Shown here: one piece after another, positions 54,353-63,594 of the stretch
Layout: each line of letters starts with the position of its first letter
Position numbering within the stretch: the first letter of the stretch is position 1
Assembly: GCF_026711005.1 (NCBI RefSeq)
Contig: NZ_JAPPVJ010000003.1
Location: 485,568 to 549,567 of the forward strand
Reading direction: 5' to 3'
Source: Sphingobacterium sp. UT-1RO-CII-1
Lineage (GTDB): Bacteria > Bacteroidota > Bacteroidia > Sphingobacteriales > Sphingobacteriaceae
DNA: 64,000 nucleotides
Translations under genes and position numbers: made by a program
The notes under the pieces: model-generated
What the model was told of the DNA's origin: nothing
Seen by the model: only the letters and a program-made list of their open reading frames with translations
The model's database searches: none

Positions 54353-55069
54353 ATGGAAGGGTACTCTGCTATTGTTATAACACCGGTCAAAAATTCTTTA
54401 GAGAATACATTAGAGACCATTAAAGCTATAAAAGAAAGTATAGGAAAGTACTTATATTTTGTATACGACGACTATAGTGACCCTTCTGTATCGGAGCAGC
54501 TTGAGTCCAACGCAACAAAATTAGAGTATAACTATATCCATTTATCATCCCTTACAAACACACCATCACCCAACTATTTAACGGTTTTAAAAGATGCTCA
54601 ACAAAAGTGTTTAGCAGCGAAGCTCCCTCTTATCATTGTAGAGTCGGATGTTATTGTCCAGAAAGATACCTTTGAAAAAATGATCAACTTCGGCAATAAT
54701 ACCGCACAGTCTGGAATGGTAGGGGCTATAACTGTTGATGAACAGCAACATGTTAACTTTCCTTATTTAAAATTTAAAGGAATGCCTAAACAGCCGACTT
54801 ATACGGAACGAAGTTTAAGCTTTTGCTGCACGCTATTACAATTAGATTTTCTATCTACGTACTCGTTTGAATTTTTAGATCAGGGCAAAGATTGGTTTGA
54901 CACGACAATTTCATACAAATCCATAGAACATGGTTTTAAAAACCACATCCTGCTAGATGTGCCTGTTTTCCATAAACCACACGGAAGCCGACCTTGGAAA
55001 CAATTAAAATACACAAATCCATTGAAGTACTACTGGATGAAGCTCACAAAAAAAAGAGATAAAATATAA
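54353..55069 (+). CDS. GT2-like glycosyltransferase
   Basis: The 238-residue protein has a GT-A-like start (SAIVITPVKNSLENTLETI, then YDDYSDPSVSE) and an acidic motif ESDVIVQKD at about 98 in the place of DXD. The C-terminal part is short and basic (MKLTKKRDK). Substrate is unknown. I chose ATG 54353 over an in-frame TTG at 54341, because the TTG lies inside the promoter box. Its stop is 2 bases before the next gene's ATG, so the pair is coupled. Confidence 0.75.
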   Translation: MEGYSAIVITPVKNSLENTLETIKAIKESIGKYLYFVYDDYSDPSVSEQLESNATKLEYNYIHLSSLTNTPSPNYLTVLKDAQQKCLAAKLPLIIVESDVIVQKDTFEKMINFGNNTAQSGMVGAITVDEQQHVNFPYLKFKGMPKQPTYTERSLSFCCTLLQLDFLSTYSFEFLDQGKDWFDTTISYKSIEHGFKNHILLDVPVFHKPHGSRPWKQLKYTNPLKYYWMKLTKKRDKI

Positions 55070-55071
55070 AG

Positions 55072-55842
55072 ATGTCCTTAGTAGAAAGCCCTGATCAATT
55101 AAGCTATAAAAATAACATACCATTTGTTGTATGGTGCTATTGGGAAGGCCCACCTATGACAAATAATAGACTGCTTAGCTTCCAATTATTAAAAGAAAAT
55201 ATAGGCGTACCTGTGTGCCTAATCACACCTGACAATCTAAATAAGTTCCTAATTAAGGAAGCTCCACTACTCAAAGTATATTCCAAATTAAGTGTCGTAC
55301 ACCGATCTGATTACATTAGAGCATATTTACTTCATCACTACGGTGGTGCCTGGCACGATATAAAAGCAACTGAAGTTTCCTATGCTCCTGTTTGGGACTT
55401 CTTTAAAGATCCGAATGTTTGGATTATCGGTCGCCCTGAAAACCAGAAAGGAGCAGCAAAGGTTCACATAGAAGATGGGGTCTACATTCCTCATGAATAT
55501 CAAAAACTGATCGCAGTTCCGTCTTGGGTTGCCCGGCCTAAAACTGATTTTTCGAAAGATTTACTCCGGGGGATTGAAGATATCTTGGAGTTAAATAAAG
55601 ATAAACTAAATAAGCATCCTGCAAAACACCCCCGAGAAAAGTACATTTCGCCTCGTAATTTTTTACATAAAATAATCATCTGGATTAAACACACCTATGC
55701 AGGTCGAAATATAAATTATCCATTAGCATGGACTTTATTTGGAAATGTTTTTCACCCCACATTGTTAAAATATCAAACACACATTAATTACGGTTTACCG
55801 GTAGATAAAAACAAAAATGCAGGTATTTATCATCGAGGATAA
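55072..55842 (+). CDS. Capsular polysaccharide synthesis-type glycosyltransferase (GT32-like)
   Basis: The 256-residue protein has the Caps_synth/GT32 pattern: VWCYWEGPPM at the start, then SDYIRAYLLHHYGGAWHD, where GGAWHD stands in the place of the family's DXD-type metal site. The usual Asp-X-Asp is reduced to HD, which may or may not be active. It is coupled to the GT2-like gene upstream and ends 4 bases before the stop codon of the converging GT2 gene. Likely adds a sugar to a surface polysaccharide. Confidence 0.8.
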   Translation: MSLVESPDQLSYKNNIPFVVWCYWEGPPMTNNRLLSFQLLKENIGVPVCLITPDNLNKFLIKEAPLLKVYSKLSVVHRSDYIRAYLLHHYGGAWHDIKATEVSYAPVWDFFKDPNVWIIGRPENQKGAAKVHIEDGVYIPHEYQKLIAVPSWVARPKTDFSKDLLRGIEDILELNKDKLNKHPAKHPREKYISPRNFLHKIIIWIKHTYAGRNINYPLAWTLFGNVFHPTLLKYQTHINYGLPVDKNKNAGIYHRG

Positions 55843-55846
55843 ACAA

Positions 55847-56599
55847 CTAATTCTTAAAAAAATTAATAAAGCGAGACAGAGACCTATTGGTCCGTAATGG
55901 ACCGTTTAATTGCTTTTTAAAAAAAAGAGCATGATGTTCGTTCAGGTAAGCAATTTCCTTGTTTTTAGATTGTTTACGCATACTCTTTCTTCTCGAATTA
56001 CTATGAATTCTATAGTAAAACCCAACAAAAGGCAGCTTTACAACTCCTCCACCATCCTTTAAAATTTTTATCCAAAACTCCCAATCCTCCCTTACTAAAA
56101 TCGAATTTTCAGTATAACCTCCTACCCTCAACCAATCAGACTTTCTATAAATAGCACTGACATATATCATATTATCTAAAGCCAGATTATACAACGAAAA
56201 AGGTTTCAATTTCCATCTACCTGTAGTAGCACCAAACTTTTCAGCTTCGGCGTAAACAACTTTCACCTCATCTCGCTCATTCAAAATATCAACTGCTGCT
56301 TCAATATAAGAGTGGCTTATACGATCATCCGAATCGAGCGGTAAGATATAGGTACCCGAAGCCTTAGAAATTCCATGATTCCGAGCTACAGATGGGCCGG
56401 CATTAGTTTGATAATAATAAAATACATTAGCAAATTCTATAGCTAATCCTTCGCCAACTTCTTTGCTATTATCACTAGAACCGTCGTCCACAATTATAAT
56501 TTCGATAGAGGAATACGTAGAATCTAATACAGACAGTACTGTTTCACGCAAAAAAGAAGCATGATTAAAACATGGGATAATAACACTTACTAAATTCAT
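55847..56599 (-). CDS. Glycosyltransferase family 2
   Basis: The 250-residue protein is a classical GT2 with VSVIIPCFNHASFL at the start, the nucleotide-binding VDDGSSDNSKE at about 38, the DXD motif LDSDD at about 93 and REDWEFWIKIL at about 170, a pattern found in many LPS and capsule transferases. The gene is 3 bases behind the phosphoethanolamine transferase-like gene and forms a two-gene unit with it. Confidence 0.92.
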   Translation of the reverse strand: MNLVSVIIPCFNHASFLRETVLSVLDSTYSSIEIIIVDDGSSDNSKEVGEGLAIEFANVFYYYQTNAGPSVARNHGISKASGTYILPLDSDDRISHSYIEAAVDILNERDEVKVVYAEAEKFGATTGRWKLKPFSLYNLALDNMIYVSAIYRKSDWLRVGGYTENSILVREDWEFWIKILKDGGGVVKLPFVGFYYRIHSNSRRKSMRKQSKNKEIAYLNEHHALFFKKQLNGPLRTNRSLSRFINFFKN

Positions 56600-56602
56600 T
56601 TT

Positions 56603-58111
56603 TTAATCTAAAGAATCATACGCCACCACCGATAAATCTGATCGAAGATACATAACTTTATCCGAGATTACTGAGTTTAACCCCTCGACACCCAATAATC
56701 TAGCAAACTGAAAATAATTAATATTTGTCGAAGTTAAAGCTTTTACCGAATCAATTAAGCGCAAACGCTCGTTTACCCCCTCACCATACCAGATATAGTA
56801 GGGAATCTCAGTCCCCTCCTTACTATCTGAGTGGATAAATCGTCCATTCACTAATTTTTCAGCATGATCAGATAGAAAAATAACAGCTGCATTTTTATCT
56901 TTTAACATCGTAAATAATTGCCCCATAAGTTGATCAGTATACAAAATAGAATTATCATAACAATCTATTTCCGAGATACCATTATTAAAAGAAGCAAATT
57001 CTTTAGGATACTTATCACATGCATTAGAATGGGAACCGTTAATATGCATAAAAATTGTCATCTTTTTCCGATCAGATTTCACCAAATTTGCCACCTCTGG
57101 TAGAAGAACCTCATCATACCCTGTCATCCAGACCAAGCTATCGGCAAAAGACACCAAATTATTTACGGTAGACAAATAATGACTACCTTTCTCTTGTGTA
57201 CTTAGCCAATACGATTTGTAGCCTACACTTTTTGCCAAATTAAATACATTATCATTTAATTGAGCTTTTCCTTCATGATAAGTTTCCGGCACCATCTTAC
57301 TCAGTATCATGGGAACAGATAACAATGTAATACCTGCGGAACTTACCATATTTTTATAAAAAAGCATATTACTCCTCTCAGCATCTTGGAAAGGCGTCGT
57401 GCTACGTTCATAACCATACAATGACATGTTTTGCCTTCTTGCCGACTCGCCAACTAAAACGACTAATAAATCCACTCCGTCATCTCCAACTACCATCTTG
57501 CTGTAGTCTATATTAATATTTCTATTAATCTCTTTAGACTCCTCATACTCTGCCAAAGAATGTACCATGGGCCTAAAATTATACAAAGGTGTAAATCTTA
57601 AAAAAACAGCTGTTCTTGATTCCACAGCCATGAGGTTAGAACCTTTCAGCAATAAATTTCCAAGAGGGATAAGAAACCATAGAGAAGCCAGAAAGTAAGA
57701 CAAAAACTTATTACGAACGCTGCCTTTAAAAGTACTGAAAACATAGTACTGAAAACCAAAAAGAAACAAGTAAACTAAAACTATGGCAGGCATAGTGGAT
57801 AGCATACTCCCAAATTCTTTAACGTTACTATTTAAAATACTTAAGCCATGTCCATACGTAAAAGGGGAGCTATATATATAATAAATCCCCAAACCTATAC
57901 TTTGATTTAAAACTAAAATTAAGGTTGCCAAAACTGTTATAACGGCACCAACCTTTCTATAAGGAAAAATAGATAATGAATAAAAGAAAGAGAACAACAC
58001 TATAATAATGATACTTATTTCCTCGATAAATTTAATTTCAACAGAAATATAATACAACAGTATATTCAATAATACTATGACAGGTAAAAATAAATACCAT
58101 TTAGAAGGCAT
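56603..58111 (-). CDS. Membrane phosphoethanolamine transferase-like sulfatase-fold protein
   Basis: The 502-residue protein has five predicted helices in the first 170 residues (for example WYLFLPVIVLLNILLYYI) and a periplasmic alkaline-phosphatase-fold domain from about 210. The motif VGESARRQNMSLYGYERST and the metal-binding FLSDHAEK near 420 match the EptA/CptA family, which decorates lipid A or core sugars with phosphoethanolamine. The residue right after GE is Ser; whether it acts as nucleophile in place of the usual Thr is not shown. Position beside glycosyltransferases supports a role in lipopolysaccharide or capsule modification. Confidence 0.85.
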   Translation of the reverse strand: MPSKWYLFLPVIVLLNILLYYISVEIKFIEEISIIIIVLFSFFYSLSIFPYRKVGAVITVLATLILVLNQSIGLGIYYIYSSPFTYGHGLSILNSNVKEFGSMLSTMPAIVLVYLFLFGFQYYVFSTFKGSVRNKFLSYFLASLWFLIPLGNLLLKGSNLMAVESRTAVFLRFTPLYNFRPMVHSLAEYEESKEINRNINIDYSKMVVGDDGVDLLVVLVGESARRQNMSLYGYERSTTPFQDAERSNMLFYKNMVSSAGITLLSVPMILSKMVPETYHEGKAQLNDNVFNLAKSVGYKSYWLSTQEKGSHYLSTVNNLVSFADSLVWMTGYDEVLLPEVANLVKSDRKKMTIFMHINGSHSNACDKYPKEFASFNNGISEIDCYDNSILYTDQLMGQLFTMLKDKNAAVIFLSDHAEKLVNGRFIHSDSKEGTEIPYYIWYGEGVNERLRLIDSVKALTSTNINYFQFARLLGVEGLNSVISDKVMYLRSDLSVVAYDSLD

Positions 58112-58166
58112 AAGTTAGGTTATATAATTCGACGAAACTAAAACTCTATTCAGCTAATTAACTTTA

Positions 58167-58174
58167 CAAATATA
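58167..58174 (-). promoter_or_regulatory. Predicted -7 element of the phosphoethanolamine transferase-like gene
   Basis: TATATTTG on the minus strand, an exact TAnnTTTG match, lies 55 bases before the start codon. No clear -33 box accompanies it. The rest of the 248-base divergent gap holds no feature that I can name. Confidence 0.45.
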
Positions 58175-58359
58175 CGTATTATTCGATCTTTATTTACGCT
58201 TTGCTTACAAAAGTTAAATATAACAAAACAACCATAACATAATAAACTAAGGCTAGAAGATGTTTTATAGAAATAACAAATTAAATTGTAACAAAAATGT
58301 AGCGTATAATAAAACTTTAACGTTATGTTTCTGTTAGTAAAAATATATAAGAGATATCC

Positions 58360-59193
58360 ATGAAAAATCTTACGGTTTTAATTCCTAACTATAATGGCGA
58401 AAAACTATTAAAAAGTTTTTTACCGTCTATATTTGAAGCACTAAACATTGCAAAAATTGATTACGAATTCATTGTGGTTGATGATTGTTCGACAGATGAA
58501 TCCATAGAATTTTTGAACAAAAATTATTCTAAGAAAATTACCACTCTAAAAGACTCAACCAAGTTAAGCTTTGCACATACCTGTGACAAAGTAATTGCAT
58601 CTGCTAATAATATTTTCAACCAAGCTATAAATGATTATCATCTGTATGATAATATTGATCACCCTATGGTCAATCCATACGATAAAAGCTCTATTGAACA
58701 TCTGCTTTATCTTAAATGTTGGATAGATACTGCTCAATGGCACATGGAAGACGTAATAAGAAACCCCGACATCGAGCCACAAGATGCACTTTACTGGAAG
58801 CGAAGAATTGACAAGCAAAATCAAATACGCACCGATACTGTAGAATATATTGATAGTTATTTTCTTAATTTATACTCGTCAACTATTCCAAAACCAAATG
58901 CCAAAATAAATACAGAAAGTCCGGCGTGGGCAATAGATAGATTGTCAATACTAGCATTAAAGATATATCATATGCAGGAAGAAAGTGGCCGTAAAGATGC
59001 CGAACAAGCGCATAGAGATAATTGTCAAGCTAAATTGGAGATATTACTACAGCAGCGAAATGACCTTTCACAAAGTATTGAAGAACTGTTACAAGATCTT
59101 CAAAGCGGGCAAAAGATAATGAAGGTTTATAAACAAATGAAAATGTATAACGATCCTTCACTAAACCCAGTCTTATATGCAAAGCAAAAATAA
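58360..59193 (+). CDS. Chimeric protein: N-terminal GT2 fragment joined to DUF4254
   Basis: The 277-residue protein begins as a GT2 glycosyltransferase (LTVLIPNYNGEKLLKSFLPS, IVVDDCSTDESIEFL, LSFAHTCDKVIAS) but stops being GT2 at about residue 82, before any DXD motif. From about 84 to the end it is a nearly full DUF4254 protein (NNIFNQAINDYHLYDN, WHMEDVIRNPDIEP, ESPAWAIDRLSILALK). DUF4254 genes of Bacteroidota usually stand alone beside GT9 genes, as does this one. The first ATG inside the DUF4254 part falls at about residue 103, so its own start seems lost. The most likely origin is a deletion that fused two genes in frame. The GT2 part cannot be catalytic. Confidence 0.8.
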   Translation: MKNLTVLIPNYNGEKLLKSFLPSIFEALNIAKIDYEFIVVDDCSTDESIEFLNKNYSKKITTLKDSTKLSFAHTCDKVIASANNIFNQAINDYHLYDNIDHPMVNPYDKSSIEHLLYLKCWIDTAQWHMEDVIRNPDIEPQDALYWKRRIDKQNQIRTDTVEYIDSYFLNLYSSTIPKPNAKINTESPAWAIDRLSILALKIYHMQEESGRKDAEQAHRDNCQAKLEILLQQRNDLSQSIEELLQDLQSGQKIMKVYKQMKMYNDPSLNPVLYAKQK

Positions 59194-59198
59194 TTTAT

Positions 59199-60209
59199 AT
59201 GGAGCGCGTCAGAATTCTTGTCATCCGTTTTTCAGCAATGGGAGATGTAGCTATGGTAGCCTCTGTACTACAAGAATTTCAACAACAAAATCCTCGTTGT
59301 GAAATTCTTGTTTTAACAAAGTCTCAATTTCATTCTTTTTTCGATAAAATTCCTAATGTCCATTTTTTTTCAATATCACCTCAAAAAAAACATAGAGGAC
59401 TAATAGGTTTGTGGCGACTATTTAGGGAGCTTAAAAAATTAAATATTACCTATGTAGCGGATCTACATAATAATATACGTTCGCTTATTTTAGGTTTCTT
59501 TTTTAAAATCACAGGCCATCAGGTAAAAACCATAGATAAAGGAAGAAAAGAAAAAAGACAATTGGTAAAATATAAAGTACTAACTCCTTTAAAACATACT
59601 GTCGAGCGTTATGCAGATGTTTTTCGCAATTTAAACTTTAATTTACATTTAACACACACACTTAAAAAATCACAAAATCAGCTGCCTCAGTCTATTCCTT
59701 CAATACTTAATGAAAAAAAAATAAAAATAGGTATAGCACCATTTGCCCAACATCAATATAAAGTCTGGTGTTTAAAAAACTGGGAGTTTATTTTCAAAGA
59801 ACCTTCTTTTAACAATTATCAATTTATTATTTTTGGAGGAGGAGAGAAAGAAAAAAAAATAGCAGACCTCTGGGTAGACAATCACAACAATGTATATAAC
59901 AGTATTGGTGAGTTTAATCTTCAAGAAGAGCTGGATTTAATCAGCCATCTAAACCTCATGATCAGCATGGACTCTTCTGGTATGCATATGGCTTCTTTAG
60001 TAGGCACCCGTTGTTTTTCCATCTGGGGTACTACTCACCCCTCTGCTGGTTTTTTAGGTTATGGTCAATCAATTGACGATTGCATACAGGTTGAACATCC
60101 ACAACGTCCGAACTCTATATATGGCAACAAACCATGTGATTGTGACGGTACAGAAGCCATCAACCTTGTACCTCCAACAACTGTTATTGATCGAATAAAA
60201 GCAATGTGA
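59199..60209 (+). CDS. Glycosyltransferase family 9 (heptosyltransferase-like)
   Basis: The 336-residue protein shows the GT9 pattern: VRILVIRFSAMGDVAMVASV at the N-terminus and, in the C-terminal domain, SMDSSGMHMASLVGTRCFSIWG with the conserved THP after it. The family transfers heptose or similar sugars to LPS inner core. It starts 5 bases after the GT2/DUF4254 gene. Coding sequence is rich in A-runs but the frame is intact. Confidence 0.92.
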   Translation: MERVRILVIRFSAMGDVAMVASVLQEFQQQNPRCEILVLTKSQFHSFFDKIPNVHFFSISPQKKHRGLIGLWRLFRELKKLNITYVADLHNNIRSLILGFFFKITGHQVKTIDKGRKEKRQLVKYKVLTPLKHTVERYADVFRNLNFNLHLTHTLKKSQNQLPQSIPSILNEKKIKIGIAPFAQHQYKVWCLKNWEFIFKEPSFNNYQFIIFGGGEKEKKIADLWVDNHNNVYNSIGEFNLQEELDLISHLNLMISMDSSGMHMASLVGTRCFSIWGTTHPSAGFLGYGQSIDDCIQVEHPQRPNSIYGNKPCDCDGTEAINLVPPTTVIDRIKAM

Positions 60210-60210
60210 A

Positions 60211-61323
60211 ATGCGGATCGGATATGATGCTAAACGTTATTTTAATAATTCTTCGGGACTCGGCAATTATAGTCGTGATTTAATCCGTATTCTTGAAGAA
60301 TTTTATCCCGATAATGAATATATCAAATACACTCCCAAAATTGGCACAGCAATTCCTTTCTCCAAAAAGTTAGAAGCAACGACAAAAACTCCTACGGGCC
60401 GAGTAAACAAGATGCTGCCCAGCATTTGGAGAAATAGAAACATAGTAAACGACCTTAAACGAGATAAAATCGACTTATTTCATGGCCTATCTGCGGAAAT
60501 TCCACAAGGTTTAAAGAAAAATAAAATTAAATCAATTGTTACGGTACATGATTTAATTTTCTTAAAATTTCCCGAACTATATAAACGTATTGATCGATAT
60601 ATTTACAATAAAAAGCTAACGTATGCTATTAATAATTCAGACAAAATAGTCGCTATTAGTCAACAAACAAAACAGGATATAGTTGATCTATTTAACTTAC
60701 CAGCCCATAAAATTGACGTAGTCTATCAAGGGTGCCACCCCTCATTTAAAAAACAAAAAACAGCTGAAGAAAAGGAGTTAATTAGAAAAACTTATAATCT
60801 CCCTGAAAATTTTTTACTAAATGTAGGTTCTATTGAGCCTCGTAAAAACGCACTTCAGATTATAAAAGCAATAGAAAATATAGATATACCTTTAATAATT
60901 ATCGGGAAGCCGACTGAATATGCTGAAAAAATAAAATCACACATTATAGAACAAAAATTAGATAAAAGAGTTTTCTTGATGCAGGGGTTTACAATGGATG
61001 AACTTTCGACCATATATGCCATGGCTGACATTTTTATTTATCCTTCGACCTATGAAGGTTTTGGTATTCCAATAATAGAAGCTCTATATTCAAAAACTCC
61101 AGTGATAACAACAAGGTCTGGAGTTTTTTCAGAGGCCGCGGGACCAGCATCAATTTTTGTAAACCCGTTAGATACTGAAGAGTTACAAAATGCCATAATA
61201 ACAGTCCTTTCCTCTACTGAGAAACAAATTAGTATGAAACAGTGCGGAAGTATATACGTTCAAAAATTCAATGATGACGTGATAGCGAATGAATGGATGA
61301 AAGTTTACAATAAAGCATTATAA
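60211..61323 (+). CDS. Glycosyltransferase family 4
   Basis: The 370-residue protein has a GT-B fold. The N-terminal half has GLGNYSRDLIRILEEFYP and VHDLIF; the C-terminal half has VGSIEPRKNALQIIKAI and the EX7E motif YEGFGIPIIEALYSKTPVI. It follows GT9 by one base. It overlaps the end of the converging GT4 gene by 19 bases. Sugar and acceptor unknown. Confidence 0.93.
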   Translation: MRIGYDAKRYFNNSSGLGNYSRDLIRILEEFYPDNEYIKYTPKIGTAIPFSKKLEATTKTPTGRVNKMLPSIWRNRNIVNDLKRDKIDLFHGLSAEIPQGLKKNKIKSIVTVHDLIFLKFPELYKRIDRYIYNKKLTYAINNSDKIVAISQQTKQDIVDLFNLPAHKIDVVYQGCHPSFKKQKTAEEKELIRKTYNLPENFLLNVGSIEPRKNALQIIKAIENIDIPLIIIGKPTEYAEKIKSHIIEQKLDKRVFLMQGFTMDELSTIYAMADIFIYPSTYEGFGIPIIEALYSKTPVITTRSGVFSEAAGPASIFVNPLDTEELQNAIITVLSSTEKQISMKQCGSIYVQKFNDDVIANEWMKVYNKAL

Positions 61324-62375
61324 ATATTCCAGTATTTCTTAGAAGCTTTATCCCAAGAGAATTGCGATGCCCATTCTTTTATCTGGCCTTCTCGAGGACT
61401 AGAAGCTAATATTTCTAACAACCTCTCTTTTCCGAAAAACCTCATATAATCTTCCGAGGTTTCTTCTAAATAAAATGCTTCTGAGCCACCTATTTCCGGA
61501 AGAGATGTATGATTCGATAGTAAGACTTTTTTTCCAAATGACATGGCTTCTATAACAGGCAAACCAAAGCCCTCTGCAATGGAAGGAAAAGCAAACAAAG
61601 AACAATTCTTCATGTAGGAATATTTTTCACTATCCGTAACAGGCCCTGTATAAACAAACCTATTTTCCAGTCCGAGCTCCTTTACTATTTTCTGGATGCG
61701 CTGAAAATAATCTGGTTCATGAATTATACCACTCATAACTAACTTCAAATCGTTTCCTATTAATAAATAAGGGAGTATATGGACATTCTTCTTTCTATTT
61801 ATAGTGCCAAGCGAGTAAATAAACTGTCCATCAACAAAAGATTCGTTATTTGACGATTGAAAAGCTTGTTCTTTCATATTTACATGGCAACCATTATATA
61901 TAACCTCTAACGGTTTATCCAAAAGATTACAGTGTTCTAACAGGTCTTCTTTAACATAATTCGATATAGCAACTATTGCTGAAGATCTTTCAATAAGCTT
62001 TTGAATTTTACTCAAATACTTCTCTCTTTTTTGCTGTGACTTATTCTCTTTTAAAAAATTCAAGTCATGAATTGTTGCTACAACTTTTATCTTTTTATTT
62101 ATAGGTAGATAATCTGTTAATTGAAAGGTAGAGTGCCATAAATCAAAGTCATTAAACCTTGGCTTTATGAATTTATCTATTGATTTTTGATTTAAGTAAT
62201 TTGAGTCAGTTCCAAACACACGATCTACCTTCGAATTTAAATAAAAGTACATCTCTCGGTCATTCGGACAATCCTTCAGTACAGATTGTCCTAAATCTTT
62301 ACAAAAATGATATAGCCCCGTATAAGGGTATTTCATTCGTTCTGCATCAAAAATAACTTTAATATCCTTCATCAA
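61305..62375 (-). CDS. Glycosyltransferase family 4 (mannosyltransferase-like)
   Basis: The 356-residue GT-B protein has the N-terminal FDAERMKYPYTGLYHFCKDL, the linker IHDLNFLKEN, and the C-terminal YSLGTINRKKNVHIL and EX7E motif AEGFGLPVIEAMSFGKKVL. It resembles its neighbour in layout and its end (IYNALL versus VYNKAL), so the two may be paralogues, though clearly diverged. It converges on that gene with a 19-base overlap of the coding ends. Its start is 35 bases behind the next gene on the same strand. Confidence 0.92.
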   Translation of the reverse strand: MMKDIKVIFDAERMKYPYTGLYHFCKDLGQSVLKDCPNDREMYFYLNSKVDRVFGTDSNYLNQKSIDKFIKPRFNDFDLWHSTFQLTDYLPINKKIKVVATIHDLNFLKENKSQQKREKYLSKIQKLIERSSAIVAISNYVKEDLLEHCNLLDKPLEVIYNGCHVNMKEQAFQSSNNESFVDGQFIYSLGTINRKKNVHILPYLLIGNDLKLVMSGIIHEPDYFQRIQKIVKELGLENRFVYTGPVTDSEKYSYMKNCSLFAFPSIAEGFGLPVIEAMSFGKKVLLSNHTSLPEIGGSEAFYLEETSEDYMRFFGKERLLEILASSPREGQIKEWASQFSWDKASKKYWNIYNALL

Positions 62376-62410
62376 TATCGTAAAACACGAATCTACTTAT
62401 TTTTTCTAAA

Positions 62411-63415
62411 TCAATCCAGTACTGTAGTAATCCAATTTCTAAAAGAATATTTTTCAACGATACATGGATCAATTTTCACCATTGGAATCTCAAGAAAATC
62501 TTTAATGCCGTATAAATTATTCTTATTCCAAACGAATATATTATTGGGGTGATAGAAATCAAAACTTAGAACAAGAGGATTATTAGTTATAATTTTCTTG
62601 CCGTAAAAAAGAGCTTCAAAAATTCTAAAAGACAAACCTTGATGTATAGATGGATTCTCAAAATCAAGTAAAGCCTCATATTGTTGCACATGCATTACCA
62701 TATCTCTATAACTCAGCGGCTTATTTATAAAATCCACTTCGATATCTTTATATTTCTCTCTTGTTTTCTCATTATCACAAAACAACTTAACACTTATTTC
62801 AAAATTTTCCTGTTGCAAAAAATCTGTCAATTGTTTAATATAGGGCATACGACCTTCTAGATAGCTACCTACAAAACATATACTTTTTGGATACACCACT
62901 ACATCATTATCACTAGGTATTTCTAGATAAAAATTTGTTATAAAATCAATATTAGAAAATTCATTTTTATATTTAAGATAGTCTGTATGATCGAAAACAT
63001 AGAATTTATCAAAAACCTTAATTCGTTCAAAAACTGAAGGAAACCTATTCAGTCCATCCCACTGATAAGCAACCATTTTTCCGACTTTATTTTTTATTTT
63101 CAATAATGTATCTAATGCCAATAAATCAGGCCTAATGATCAATGCATAGTCCAGTATCTCACTTAGACTATCTAGCTGAAAAACTAAATCTTCATTTTCT
63201 CGATTGAAAATTAGAGATTTTTTAAAGTTCTTCTCTGCTAATATATTCTTATGTACAAAACTATTAAGCCGATCAAGTATCCCCCTATAAACAAATGGCT
63301 TATCTGTCACAAAAAGAATAATAACTTCAAAATCTATATTTTTGAGGGACTGTATTACATCCTTATAAAGCTCAAAATGAACCGGAATTATCAATAATAT
63401 ACTCTTCTTTTTCAC
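62411..63415 (-). CDS. Unassigned glycan-transferase-like protein, copy 1
   Basis: The 334-residue soluble protein has a Rossmann-like start (SILLIIPVHFELYKDVIQSL) and a C-terminal half like GT-B/CgeB transferases (SICFVGSYLEGRM, GLSFRIFEALFYGKKIITNN). The motif DYALIIRPDLLA with YQWDGLNRFPS near 110-150 is shared with the divergent partial gene at the window's right edge. The family lacks any assignment that I can support; position suggests surface-glycan synthesis. No signal peptide. Confidence 0.75.
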   Translation of the reverse strand: MKKKSILLIIPVHFELYKDVIQSLKNIDFEVIILFVTDKPFVYRGILDRLNSFVHKNILAEKNFKKSLIFNRENEDLVFQLDSLSEILDYALIIRPDLLALDTLLKIKNKVGKMVAYQWDGLNRFPSVFERIKVFDKFYVFDHTDYLKYKNEFSNIDFITNFYLEIPSDNDVVVYPKSICFVGSYLEGRMPYIKQLTDFLQQENFEISVKLFCDNEKTREKYKDIEVDFINKPLSYRDMVMHVQQYEALLDFENPSIHQGLSFRIFEALFYGKKIITNNPLVLSFDFYHPNNIFVWNKNNLYGIKDFLEIPMVKIDPCIVEKYSFRNWITTVLD

Positions 63416-63539
63416 CTAACTCTACCTTAAAAAATTATTTCAACATGTTATCAACAGAAAACGTTCCAAAAACAATAATGCTACATTAAAGCATAACAAA
63501 ATGTCACCACTTAGTTACAAAATAACCAAAATGAATTTA

Positions 63540-63547
63540 TATTTTTG
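63540..63547 (+). promoter_or_regulatory. Predicted -7 element of the right-edge gene
   Basis: TATTTTTG, an exact TAnnTTTG match, lies 47 bases before the ATG at 63595. No -33 TTTG is seen at the usual distance. Confidence 0.4.
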
Positions 63548-63594
63548 ACTCTTTGGGAAATTACTCTATTAATTATCATCTACAATTAAATACA

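Noticed and set aside
59380..59880. Poly-A runs in the GT9 gene as frameshift or slippage sites
   Set aside because: The frame is intact across all the runs and the full GT9 domain is present, so no break is needed.
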